Below are positions 53,930 through 64,000 of a DNA stretch of 64,000 nt, one piece after another. The notes beneath the pieces were generated by a model that did not search any database, was not told the DNA's origin, and worked only from the letters and a program-made list of their open reading frames with translations. The number at the start of each line of letters is the position of its first letter. Positions within the stretch are counted from its first letter, which is position 1. The stretch is from Coenobita brevimanus (taxonomy: Eukaryota; Arthropoda; Malacostraca; Decapoda; Coenobitidae). The stretch is taken from positions 31,598,638-31,662,637 of the forward strand of contig CM064732.1 of the NCBI GenBank assembly GCA_032717465.1. Reading direction: 5' to 3'. The position numbers and the translations under genes are program-made.

Positions 53930-54395
53930 TAATTCAGTGGTTGATGGGGACGCTCACCATCCACTCACTCGATGTCGTGCGGCACTCGGGTGCCTGCCCT
54001 TTCTTCTCTTTCTTCTTTCCATCCTTCCTCTTCTGTTTTTCTTTTCTTTATTCTTTCCTCTTCCGTCTGTCTGCGGGTGACTCTACACCGAGTAACAAAC
54101 CAAATGGTTTCCTGTACACCAGGAAGCCATTTACTAAGCTGGGTGGTAACCATATAACCAAATTATGGCCCCTGCTGGTTTAGTGGGCAACTAAGTCTCT
54201 CCAATCGGACTGAACCGGTGCAAGTTTATATCCAAGGGGTGGTTGGGGTTTATTGCTCACGTAATGCCATTCAGGGATGAGTGAGACAGGTCAATCTCAT
54301 ATTAAATGTCAGCACCAACTTGCCTAGCCCCGGGCTCCTACGCTTCTCATGCGGCAACACTGGATAAGATGATGGATGAATCAATGAATGCATGA
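53930..54395 (+). mobile_element. Probable SINE or short interspersed element
   Basis: A tRNA-like start (CAGTGGTTGATGGGGACGCT, then ACTCGGGTGCCTGCCC) is followed by a pyrimidine patch. A GC-balanced body (TGGTTTAGTGGGCAACTAAG, then TTGCTCACGTAATGCC) leads directly into (ATT)n. The boxes are degenerate and no target duplication was found. Confidence 0.35.
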
Positions 54396-54399
54396 CTGA

Positions 54400-54448
<49 letters not shown>
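54400..54448. repeat. (ATT)n microsatellite
   Basis: About 16 ATT units. Confidence 0.95.
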
Positions 54449-54449
<1 letters not shown>

Positions 54450-54724
54450 ATTGAGTCACGAAAAGTGGTGCATAAGCTGCATGTAATTTGGTGCAGACAC
54501 AGATAAATGTATATGAGAGTATGTTGGTCTACTCACTGTTTTACTGAGACACTGAAATTTTCCAGCAAAGGGGGTGATCAGATGCCAGTCCTGGGGGGTG
54601 GTGAAATGGGAACTCCAGCTCTCCAAGTCACCAGCTTTCCATCTACTTCGAGAGTACTGCTCTGCTCGCCTGGTGCTATAGCCTACTCCTTGAACTGGAT
54701 TGATTTATGAGAAAGTGTGTGTGA

Positions 54725-54830
54725 ATTATAGAGAATGCCGCAAAATGGCAGGGAACATGGCGACATCGAGGCAATACTTTTGTCATCCTCTTACAGGATT
54801 AAGGCGTTTGGCTATCGATAGAAGGATAAA
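54725..54830 (+). mobile_element. RTE-like LINE 3'-end fragment
   Basis: GGCAGGGAACATGGCGACAT, then TTAAGGCGTTTGGCTATCGATAG, matches the 3' terminus of the LINE at 38160-38240. No coding is left. Confidence 0.6.
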
Positions 54831-54916
54831 CTTATGTATGAAGAGAGTTTAGGAGGTAATTTAGATTCGAAACTAGAAGTGAGATACCGTATATTGGCAC
54901 ACTTATCAATGGTTTC

Positions 54917-56160
54917 TCTTTTTTTTTTTTTTTTTTTTCAATAACAGAACCGAGGAAGGAAAAACAAATGCATAAATAAATCCATACACCAGATTACAGA
55001 GGTTCTCCATTCATAAAAAATCTGTAACAGTTGGACTTGAACAGCCGTAGGTTGAAGTGTGGCGGAAACCACTTTGCAGAAGCGAGTTCCAAAGAGATGC
55101 AGTTCGGGGAATAAAATAATTCTGATAGGCAGAAGTTCTGCAATATGGCTGTGTGACAGTCCAGCGCTACCAGATGCCCGTGCAGCACGAGGGAAGGTAT
55201 GTAGACGTGAGACAATGGATGCAGCTTCATCTGAGCATTTGCTATAAAAAAAAAATCAATAAAATAATGCAAGGGAGGCAACATTCCTTCTTACTTGAAG
55301 GGGAGGTAGTTCATTTGTAACAGTAGTGCTATTAGTAATTTTAATATCTTTGTTCTGAATTTTGTCTTGTTGTTTTGGTGCAACCTCTCCACATCCATTC
55401 CACAAGGGTGAGCAATATTCCAGCTGAGATCACACATGACTTACAAAATATAGCTAGTTGCTCATTAGTGAAGAAGTTACGAACTCTACAGTAATCCAAG
55501 TTTCTTTGAAACGGTTTTAGTAAGTGATCTAACATGAGAGGTCCAGCTGAGGGTGCTGTTAAGTGAAACACCGAGAATTTCAATACTTTTAGAGGTAAGA
55601 AAATTAGTAGCATTGAAGGTAATCTGGAATCAGGCATTATTTGTCTAATAGTAAACTGCATACATTTGGTTTTACAGCATTAAATGAGACAATGTTATTT
55701 TGTCCCCATTCGGTGATCTTAGAAAAGTCTTGATTTATGGAGATTGCTGTACTGAGTTGTGAGCTAGAGATATTGAACTTTGTGAATGGGTGTTTAAGTG
55801 TGAATGAACTGTGAGGTGTAGAGACATCTGCATATGAATGGATAGGATTATGGGCGACGGATAATAGATCATTAATATGAATTAGGAATATGGTTGGAAC
55901 CAGAACTGATCCTTGTGGCAAGCTGGCATTAATCGAGTGGAAACTGGAATATACATCATCTACTTTAATTCTTATCGTTCTGTCGTTGAGATATAAGGAA
56001 ATCAGAGGAACAACAGACATCACGCCATAGCAAGGGAGTTTGGATAGCAGGAAATGGTGCCACTGTCTGTCAAAGGCTTTAGAAATATTTATCAAGGGAT
56101 ACTGGGTAAAATGAGAATAAGTTTAGTTCGACTGCAATAATATTTGCAATGGAGTGAAGG
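54917..56160 (-). pseudogene. 5'-truncated CR1/Jockey-like LINE fragment
   Basis: Minus-strand RT pieces are INISKAFDRQWHHFLLSKLP (56093-56035), LPQGSVLVPTIFLIHINDLL (~55920-55862) and IHSYADVSTPHSS (where YADD has become YADV), in the frame 56095-55637. Decayed C-terminal pieces follow at 55661-55341 and 55284-54994. A T-run at 54919-54939 is the likely poly-A tail on the minus strand. It belongs to the same broad family as 8324-10680. The RT catalytic aspartate is lost. Confidence 0.8.
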
Positions 56161-56878
56161 GAGAGACCACACAGAGTAACTAACATCGCAGGCTGCAAAT
56201 TCTGAAAGGAACTGGCATATTTATTAAGGAGAAACATATTTACCTTCAGTGCACTTACGATAACCATAAACTTATTCACTGAACGAAGGTGACATCCCAG
56301 GACAGCTGTTGTACATCCTGAACAAAAATCCTGAGAGATTTTAGTGAACCATCAGAAGATTAAAAACATAAACAGAAAAAGGAACACACAAAGCTAATTA
56401 ACCCTGTGATTAGTTGGAGCTCCCCATTGGAACATAAAATTGCCTGGAGTTAATATAAGTGTTAAGAAAATGGTAAAAAAATTAGGGAGACAATTTTCGC
56501 ATTCCAGTTACACAGTTATATTCCCTGACGGTGACCGAAATATAGTACTTGGCTGTGATCATTTCATCTGTAAGGAAATATGAATAAGGAAACTAATTGA
56601 AAAATGAATAAGGCAACTAACAACCTATAATGAAGAAGGAGCCAACGATAAGACGGTTGTAGCTGCAAAGGATGCAGGTTCATTTCAGTTCAGGTGTCTG
56701 AGTCCAGTCGCTCCGGGTGGGGCGGGTAACGATCTTGCCCCAGTAATTACAGCCTGAGGAATATTGCCATAAATCTCTGGTAATAGCTTAAAGATTCCCA
56801 CCTCTATATTACAGCCCGCCTTAAGTAGCCCGGCTTCTGCTACCACCGAGTTATTTCCCGTGTAAATTTTAACTATCA
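56161..56878. other. No gene recognised
   Basis: Unassigned AT-rich DNA. It may contain the decayed 5' part of the LINE up to ~56280. Confidence 0.45.
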
Positions 56879-59045
56879 GATTATTATTATTATTATTATT
56901 ATTTTTTTTTTTGGGGGGGGGACGGGGGCAGGTAGCGAAGCTGGAGAAAAAGAAAAAGAAAGGAAGGATGGAAAAGGATGGATATATAGAAAATGAAAGG
57001 AGAAAGGGAAGGAAGAGAGGAAAAAAGGAGTAAAGAAGGAAGGAAGGAAGGAAGAGAGACGGGAGTAAGGAAAGATGGAGGAGAAAAGGAAGAAAGAACA
57101 TGGAATGGTAGGTAAGGATGGAGGGGAAGAAAAGAATAATAATTGGAGGAAAGCGAGAAGATACAAAGAAAGAAGAAAAGGAAGGAGGGTTGGAGATAAA
57201 AGCAAGAAGAGGGAAGAAAAAAGGTAGAGTGGAGGGAAGGAGTTAAGATGGAAGAGTAGGAAGAGGATGGAAAGATAAGATTTAAAAAAAATGGGGGGGA
57301 AGGAGGCAAAGAATACTGAAAGAGCAGACACGAAGAATAAGAAAAGGAGGATAAATAGGAGAAAATAACGGAAAATAAGAGAAATCATTCCTAGAGCACA
57401 AAATATACTTAAGAAGGGAGGAATACCGGAGAGGAAAAAGGAAACTGAAGGAAGAACAAAGGGAGGACAAGGAAGAAAGAGATAATGAAGGAAGGAAAGG
57501 AAGATGAAGCGAGGATCATTCAATGACATGGAGCGAAAAATGGAAAGCAAATAAAGAAAGGAGAGGTTGAAAGAACTGAGTTACGGAAAGGAAGAGAAGG
57601 ATGAATGGAGGAAAGAAATAGTGAGAATGTGATAAGGCAATGGGAGGAAGAAAGGGAGAAAGGAAGAAATGACGGAAACAAAGAAGGAAGGATGGAAGGA
57701 AGAAAGAAGTGAGTCAGGAGGGTGTGAGTTAATACTAAAGTTGAAGGGAATGAAGAAACGATGAAATATGAAGCAGAAAGGAAGGAAGATAGAATAGGAA
57801 ACTCAAACATAGGAGGGATGAGGACAGGAGATAGGAGGTGACTTTAAAGATTTCAGAAGAAACTGGAGGGAATGAAATAATAAAGAGAAAAAATTGTGAA
57901 AAGACGGTAAAAGAATGACAAGGAGGAAGTGAGTGAACACTGAAGTTAGGCTGGAGGGTTTGATGGATGGGGACGAACCTTCTTCTATTCATGTGCTCTT
58001 GAATAAGATGAATGGAGCAGTATGGCGGAGTAAAGTATATAATGAAAAAGTCGTAGTCAAGATGGATAGGTTTAACTAATCCTAGCCCCCCAACCCCTCA
58101 AAAAAATAAATAGATAAAAAGGAAGCCATTATACGTACGACGAAAAAGAAAATCTGGCCACATAACGGCCCAACAAGTAATTAATGTTGGAAATAGAAAA
58201 AAAAAAAATCCGTAATCATACAGTCGACCGAAACATTATAACACAAGTGCGCATAACAAGGGCTGAAGCATAATCCTCGTATATTTGTGAACGCTAATTT
58301 TTGGTAAGGGTCGATAAAATTGAACGTTAATGGGTTTCAGTGAGGATTAGGGAGGTCAGAAGGGTAGGAAAAGAGGGAAGGAGAGAAGGGAGATGGAAGA
58401 CGAGAGAGAGGGAATGTGAGAAGGGATCAAAGAACGTGGAGAGAGACAAAAGGGTTAAGAGAAGGAAGGAGACAATGGGGTGGGAGGGAAGTATTGAAAG
58501 AAGTCAGGGAAAGCTAAAACGAAAGAAGAAAAGTAATCAAGGAAGGAGAGATAAAAGAGAAAAAAAGAATAAAGAGAGAGATGGGAAAGTATAGAGCTAA
58601 GGAGAAAGAAAGAGTTCAAGGAAAGAAGCAAGGGAAAAAAAAAAAATAGAAGGCGAGAAGGAAGAGAGGGAGGAGGAGGTGAAATATGGGAGGACAGAAA
58701 GAGGAAATATTGGACTGAAGAGAAAGGGGGCCACGTAGAGGTAGGGATAGAACAAAGGATTGAAGTAGAGAAAGAAGTCCACGAAGGGAGGACAGAATGC
58801 TGAAAACGATGTTGGGTGAGAGAGGAAAACAAGGGGGAGAGAAAGAGGAAGAAGGAGGAAAAGGGAGGAAAGAAAGGAACTGGAAGTCGAGAAGGGGTTG
58901 TGAAGAAACGGCACAGCAAGGAAGAGTGGGAAACAATGACAGGGAAAGAGATGATGAAGGAAGGGAGAAGAAGGTCAAGGAAAGAGAAAGAGGAAATGAA
59001 AGAGGAGAACAAGAATTAAAAGAGAGAAGAGAGGATAACAAATAA

Positions 59046-59085
<40 letters not shown>

Positions 59086-59180
59086 TAAGAGATGGGTAAG
59101 GAAAGGGGATAGGATAAGAGAGGGAGTGGGAAGGAAAAAGAGTAAGGAAGGTAGGGAGGGAGGGAGAATGAAGGGATAAG

Positions 59181-59233
<53 letters not shown>

Positions 59234-59650
59234 AAGGAGCGTTAGGAAGGAAGGGAGGTGTGGAGGGAGGAAGGGAGGATGCAGAAGCCGGAAGTGAGGG
59301 AAGGAGAGAATAGCGATAGGAGGATGAAGGTATGAAGGGCATGCAAGGAACAGAAAGGAGGGAAAGAAAGGGCAAATTAAAGGTAGGGAGCAAAGGAAGG
59401 ATAAAGAAAAGGGGGAGAGAAGAAGCGAGAAGAACGAAGGAAGAAGGGAAGGAGAGAGAATCACAGAGGGAGGGATCGTGGAAAATTCTTGACGTGATAT
59501 GGAAGAAGAACGGAGAATTTTGGCGTGTGGGCGTGTGTAGATGGAGAGGGAGAGTCAGAGGGAAGAGAGAGAAAAACAGGAAAGGAAAGAGGAGTGAACA
59601 AAGGGAAGTGAGAGTAAATGGAGGAGACAAAAAAAAAGAGATATGAGAAG
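56879..59650. repeat. 2.7-kb purine-rich domain with (GA)n arrays
   Basis: It starts with (ATT)n, T-run and G-run (56881-56922). Almost continuous A/G follows, with GGAAGGAAGGAAG motifs, then (GA)n at 59048-59074 and 59186-59231. A less biased window at ~57940-58330 interrupts it. Open frames on the minus strand (up to 282 residues of Ser, Leu, Phe and Pro) follow from composition and are not called. Confidence 0.85.
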
Positions 59651-59660
59651 GCGTAGTAAG

Positions 59661-60350
59661 ATCTATCTATCTATCTATCTACAGCCCGACGCCCTAATCC
59701 CGCAAAGGATGGCCGCAGACAAAACGCCTCCAAGCCACTCTGTCACCCACCATTTGACTACCCTCCCCCCAACTCACCCCCCCCTCCCTCATATACCTCT
59801 CAACTCCATCCCTCCACCTCATCCTCGGTCTACCCCTCCCTCTCCCTCCCTCCACCTCACCTACATACACCCTCTTAGTCAGTCTTTCATTCTCCATTCT
59901 CTCCACATGTCCAAACCACCTCAGTGTATTTCTCCTAATCTTCTCAACCACATCCACATCTACCCCACAACGTTCCTTCACTTCTTCATTCGTCAACCTG
60001 TCCCTCCACGTCACTCCACATGCTCCTCTCAAGTAACTCATTTCCACTGCTCTCACTCTTGACTTGTTCCCCTCTTGCAAGGTCCACGCCTCGCTTCCAT
60101 ACGTCAGGGTAGGGATCACAATACCATCATGCAGTGACTTCTTAACTTCCATATTCACCTCCCTATTTCTCATCACTGCTTTCAGTGTACCAACAACCTT
60201 TCTTCCCTGCTGTACCCTTTCACGCACTTCATCCCCCAAAGTTCCATCCTTACACATCACACTACCCAAGTACTTGAATGCACTCACATTCTCCATATCC
60301 TCACCATCCAACCTCACTGCACACTCTGTGACTTCATTCCTCTCAAACAA
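59661..60350 (-). pseudogene. 5'-truncated RTE-like LINE, RT C-terminal part
   Basis: Minus strand, open for 218 codons (60350-59694). It has VRLDGEDMENVSAFKYLGSV, RNREVNMEVKKSLHDG, LTYGSEAWTLQEGNKS, RNTLRWFGHVERMENE and GRGRGRPRMRWRDGVERYMR, with stop near 59694. A (GATA)n tail (59661-59682 on the plus strand as CTAT repeats) follows. This fragment keeps coding codons where copies A and B have stops, so it helps define the ancestral frame. The upstream RT and endonuclease are absent. Confidence 0.88.
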
Positions 60351-62029
60351 AAAAGGAAGAGGTGGAGAAGAATGATGACGGACTAAATAAAATTGAAAAG
60401 AAAATGAGTAACTTCATAATGAGAGGTGAAGGAAAGATTGCTTATCTGAAGATCTCTTCTCGTTTGTATCGCCTTTTTCTTGTCTACTGCTGGACCAAAC
60501 CTCTCCAGCATGGGAGGAACACAGCCAGAAGTAATCCTATCTCATGCACAACAAGTTTGAATACGAGAAGTATCTTCTGGGGAGGTGCATGTAGAGACAT
60601 ATGATGGGGAAATCAGCAAGGAAAAGAATAGCTACACTTTGAAAGAAAAGGAAAGGATGAGAAGTATACTTTAAGGAAGGAGGAACGAGAAAAAATGGAA
60701 ACGAAAAGGGCAGCGAAAGATGCAGTAACCGATTTATAGAGCTTACTGTACTTGCCGGCTATTAAAAAAAGCTTAAATGACTGCGTTACGTCATGCTCTA
60801 TTTATTATTTCTGTTTCACAGTTTACAGATCTCTTGAACTCCGTACTTGCATGTTTATGCCTTCCTTATGACGACGCTATTACAATACCCTCGTATCCAC
60901 ACTTTTGCACCTTGTGTTCAAAATTTTCAGAAGAGTGTTAGCAGGAAACTATCAGTCCTTGGTCATGCACAGAACACGTCAATTCTGGAACAGTCTGCCT
61001 CAGTGCTGTTCTGCGCGCCTAAGTGCTTCACTTTTTAATACGTACATTAGCCGGGCGTCTTGAACTGATTTGGACTTTGGCACTCTTTTGCTTGGCGTTA
61101 GAGGGAGAGCATGCCTTTGCAGTCTTTTGGCTTTTGGCTCCTCCTTATTTCCATAAACAAAAATTTAAAGCATGTTTCTCCAAAGAATACGATACTCATA
61201 AGAAAAGCGAAAACCATGGAAATAATTGTAAGACATGAAATAAAATAAAAAAGACTTTCCCACCCTTCTGTCACTCCAGCAAGAATAAAACATAAAAAAA
61301 AATGGAAAACGAATAGAGGAAGCAAAGGAATGTACTTATTTCAATTGTCATGTACGATGAAGGCAGTGGAGATAGTAAGATTTCAGTTGATTGTCACAGT
61401 TTTTTCATAATATTAATATTTATATTATAATCCGTATTAATCCTTTGCCTAGTAAGGGGATTAAATGCCTTTGGTGTTAACCTGGCCACAATATAGTGAT
61501 ACGATCTAAGCATTAAGGGATTACTCGACATGGCTTGTAATTCCCTCAGCCCAAGAACTATTTTTTATACGGCTTTAATTCGAAAAATTTACTAAGTTTA
61601 GGATGGGCGTGCTCCAGCAAAATAACTTAACCTAACGATCGATTGAATGTTCCTCAGCTAATTATATAATGGTCTTACATCAGCCTCAAAAGTAACTATA
61701 AATGATGCATCTACGACAAAAGGTAGTTTAATAGACATATGACGGAAGGCAGTATAATATACATATTTATAAGTCACTATCTACGTGATTTTCTTCCAAT
61801 TAAATAATGTGGATTTAGTCCCAATAAGAGGTAAGACCGTCTACAGCAGCAAGGATGTTTACTTACCACGTAAGAAAAAAAAAGACGCATAACCAAGAAA
61901 GTATTAATATAAAACGGGAAAAATGAAGCAAAATATTGTGATTATTCTCATAAGACTGCCCGGTTCCTCACTCCCACCTTCCCCCCAAAGGGTAAAAGTA
62001 ATTACTATAATATTACAATATATGTCTAG
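60351..62029. other. No gene recognised
   Basis: Short open frames (60362-60604, 60847-61038, 61023-61238) have no domain. The sequence is AT-rich with ordinary composition and is perhaps the least repeat-like part of the window. Confidence 0.5.
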
Positions 62030-63540
62030 GCGGGAAGGAAAATGAGACGGAAACTGAAAGAACAGATAGGAAGAGAGGAAAGGGAAGGGCGGGGTGGGAG
62101 GGGAGGGAAGAAAACGAGGGAGAAGAAAAGGAAGGAAGAGAGGGAGAGGAGGGAAAGGAAACGAAAAGCAAGGTAATGGAAAGTAAGTGGCAAATGACGA
62201 AGAGGAGAGGCAAGGGAGATGTGGAGGAAAAGAGGGGAATGACGGACATTTAAAGGAAAGGGAGTCGGAGATATAAAGGAAAGAGAGAGAAGAAAGTGAG
62301 AGGAAGATGGAGGAAAGGAAGAAGGAAATAATGGAAAGAAGAGGAGACCGAGGTGAAGGGAATGGAAAGACGGTTCAGAGGAGGAGAGAAAAGGATAAAG
62401 AGATCGAAGCACGTGGAAGGAATTGAAGGAAAGGAAAAGGAAAGATGCAGGGAAGAAAGGAGAACATGATTCTGAAAAGCAGAGGAAATGAAATGAAAGG
62501 AAGGAAGAGAGGCAGAAAGACATGAGGAAGAGGTGAAGGAAGGATAGATGGAGGGAAAAATATGAGAGATAGGAAAGGAAAAGCGTTGATGGAAGTAAGG
62601 GAGAAGTGTACAAAAGAGAAGGGTATGAGAGAGAGGAGAAGACAGGGAAAAGGAAATGAGGAAAGGGAGAGAAAATTGAGAAGGATTTGAAGGAAAGGAG
62701 AAGAATGGCAGGTGGAAAGAGGGGAATGGAGAAGAAAGGGAAATGTAAATAAAGGAGAGGAAGGGATTGGAGAAGATGAGCGAAGGCAGAAAGGGAGAAA
62801 GAAATGAAAGAAATATGAGAACGAAATGGGAGAAGAAACGAAGGAAAATGAAGGAGAGAGAAGGGAATACTGCTCTCAGCATGGGAGAGGATAGGATGAG
62901 GAAAGTTAAAGAGAGGGAGGGAAATAGCATGAGGGAAGGTGTAGGGAAGACAGACACTGGGTGATGAAGGATGGAAAAAAAAATAGAGAGGACAGGGTGA
63001 CAAAAAATAGAGATGGGAGAGGATAAGGTACATAGGAGTACATTGGAAGTACATATATCGGGAGGTCTACAGGCCCATTGTTCGATTATTTGTTGGTTAA
63101 TAAGCTAGTCTTATTTAGATCCAATCGAGGTGAAAGAAAAAAAGGATAGAAGACTGGAGCGTTGAGGAATGTGGAGGGAATTACGAGAATAGAGTTAAGA
63201 ACGATGGCAGGAATGGAGAACACAGGTTAAGGAAAGACGGAAGGAATGGAGAGGAGACGATGAGGGAAATTTGAGGGGAGAGAAAACCAAGGTGAAAGAT
63301 AGAGAGAAGAGAGAGGATAGGATGATCCAACATGGAGCGAATGGACATGATAAAGGGAGGAAATGTGGAAGAAAGTGAAAATATAGGATGAGGAGAGGTG
63401 AAGAAAAGTGTGAGAAGGAACTGATTAAGATAAGAAAGAAGGGAAAGAATATAATGGAATGAAGGTAGAGAAATTCAGCAAGAGTGGACATAATGCAGAT
63501 AAGACAATCAAACATTATGGTATAGTCAGACAGATATAGG
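62030..63540. repeat. 1.5-kb purine-rich domain
   Basis: A/G-rich on the plus strand (GGAAAGGAAG motifs), interrupted at ~63045-63130. The 342-residue minus-strand frame over it is low complexity. Confidence 0.85.
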
Positions 63541-63599
63541 ACAGTGAATTAAAGATGCATGGAGAGATAGATAATCCAATGGAAATGGGCCACAGACAG

Positions 63600-63696
63600 T
63601 CTGACTGATGGACAGAGAGACAGGCAGATAGATAGACATGTATAACTGGATAGATGTAAAGACAAGTAGACAAATAGATAAAGGTAGGTAAGTATA

Positions 63697-63758
<62 letters not shown>
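63600..63758. repeat. Imperfect GATA-type repeats, (TG)n and (AG)n
   Basis: AGATAGATAGACA-type repeats at ~63625-63690, TG at 63696-63718 and AG to 63758. Confidence 0.9.
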
Positions 63759-63762
<4 letters not shown>

Positions 63763-63790
63763 ATCTCCTTCAATCCGATACCGTAGTATT

Positions 63791-64000
63791 ACCTCCGCCA
63801 AGGTTATGTTTTACCCCTTGTTTGTCTGATTGTTACCTCCGCCAAGGAGGTATATACTTTAGCCCGCGTTGGTTTGTTTGTCTGTTTGTTAGCAGGATTA
63901 CTCAAAAAGTTACAAAAGGATTTTGATGAAATTTTGTGGATGGGCAGGCCATGGGCCATAGAAGAAATGATTAAATTTTGGGCGGATCTGGATCCGGATC
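63791..64000 (+). mobile_element. Dispersed repeat with ACCTCCGCCAAGG start (cut by window end)
   Basis: ACCTCCGCCAAGG occurs at 63791 and again at 63835, each followed by TTATGTTT/TATATACTTT and a TTTGTCTG run. After the second copy come AGCAGGATTACTCAAAAAGT, GATTTTGATGAAATTTTGTG and GATCTGGATCCGGATC. From memory, a very similar repeat is found in many marine animal genomes. I cannot name its family with certainty. Confidence 0.6.

Noticed and set aside
58616..59464. 282-residue minus-strand open frame (and 342 residues at 62026-63054)
   Set aside because: Same composition effect over purine-rich domains; no domain, no start context, several overlapping frames equally open.

Overview
The window is a eukaryotic, transposon-dominated stretch. 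I found no host protein-coding gene that I can defend. Long (TA)n, (GA)n, (CA)n and (GAT)n microsatellites, kilobase purine/pyrimidine domains, RTE-like and CR1/Jockey-like LINEs, tRNA- and 5S-derived SINEs, and a repeated 'uncharacterised' arthropod coding family together suggest an arthropod, most likely a decapod crustacean. The taxonomic call is an inference from family content, not from a marker gene.

Layout. 1-1800: AT-rich DNA with a palindrome, a small TTAA element and a ~165-bp tandem repeat. 1830-8046: an old, internally deleted Ty3/Gypsy element with 783/789-bp LTRs. Its gag is split by a TTAA (piggyBac-type) element, which itself holds two smaller TTAA MITEs. 8324-10680: a 5'-truncated LINE on the minus strand. 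10897-11662: a second copy of the TTAA element family. 12220-16060: a LINE on the minus strand with a SINE inserted between its endonuclease and RT parts. 16370-18210: a cluster of small elements separated by (TA)n runs, namely a 5S-rRNA-derived SINE, two tRNA-derived SINEs in opposite orientation, and a foldback element between them. 18212-20720: a third LINE type. 20800-23925: long alternating pyrimidine/purine domains. 23926-25190: a decayed RTE-like fragment. 26098-26391: a hAT MITE with 8-bp target duplication.

27561-35010 is a nearly intact LTR retrotransposon on the minus strand, with LTRs that look identical by eye. Its pol runs protease, integrase, reverse transcriptase, RNase H, so integrase comes before RT as in the Gmr1 clade of Ty3/Gypsy. 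It sits inside a (TA)n tract. From 35060 to 48948 a ~6.9-kb unit is tandemly duplicated at about 0.2% divergence by eye. The unit holds an RTE-like LINE, a pseudogene of a repeated arthropod family, and the 5' part of a second integrase-first LTR element. The complete copy of that second element spans 47000-53352, has a 4-bp target duplication, and interrupts the pseudogene, whose 3' end resumes at 53353. The apparent order of events is: LTR element 3 into the pseudogene, then tandem duplication joined at (TA)n, then insertion of the 27561-35010 element into the upstream (TA)n.

53580-64000 holds microsatellites, a probable SINE, RTE and CR1/Jockey-like fragments, two purine-rich domains (56930-59650 and 62030-63540), and the start of a dispersed repeat at the right edge.

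Most coding here is mobile-element coding, and most copies carry stops or frameshifts. The clearest novelty is the integrase-first LTR elements, the 5S-headed SINE whose body shares both ends of the local RTE-like LINE, and the recent tandem duplication with a (TA)n junction.
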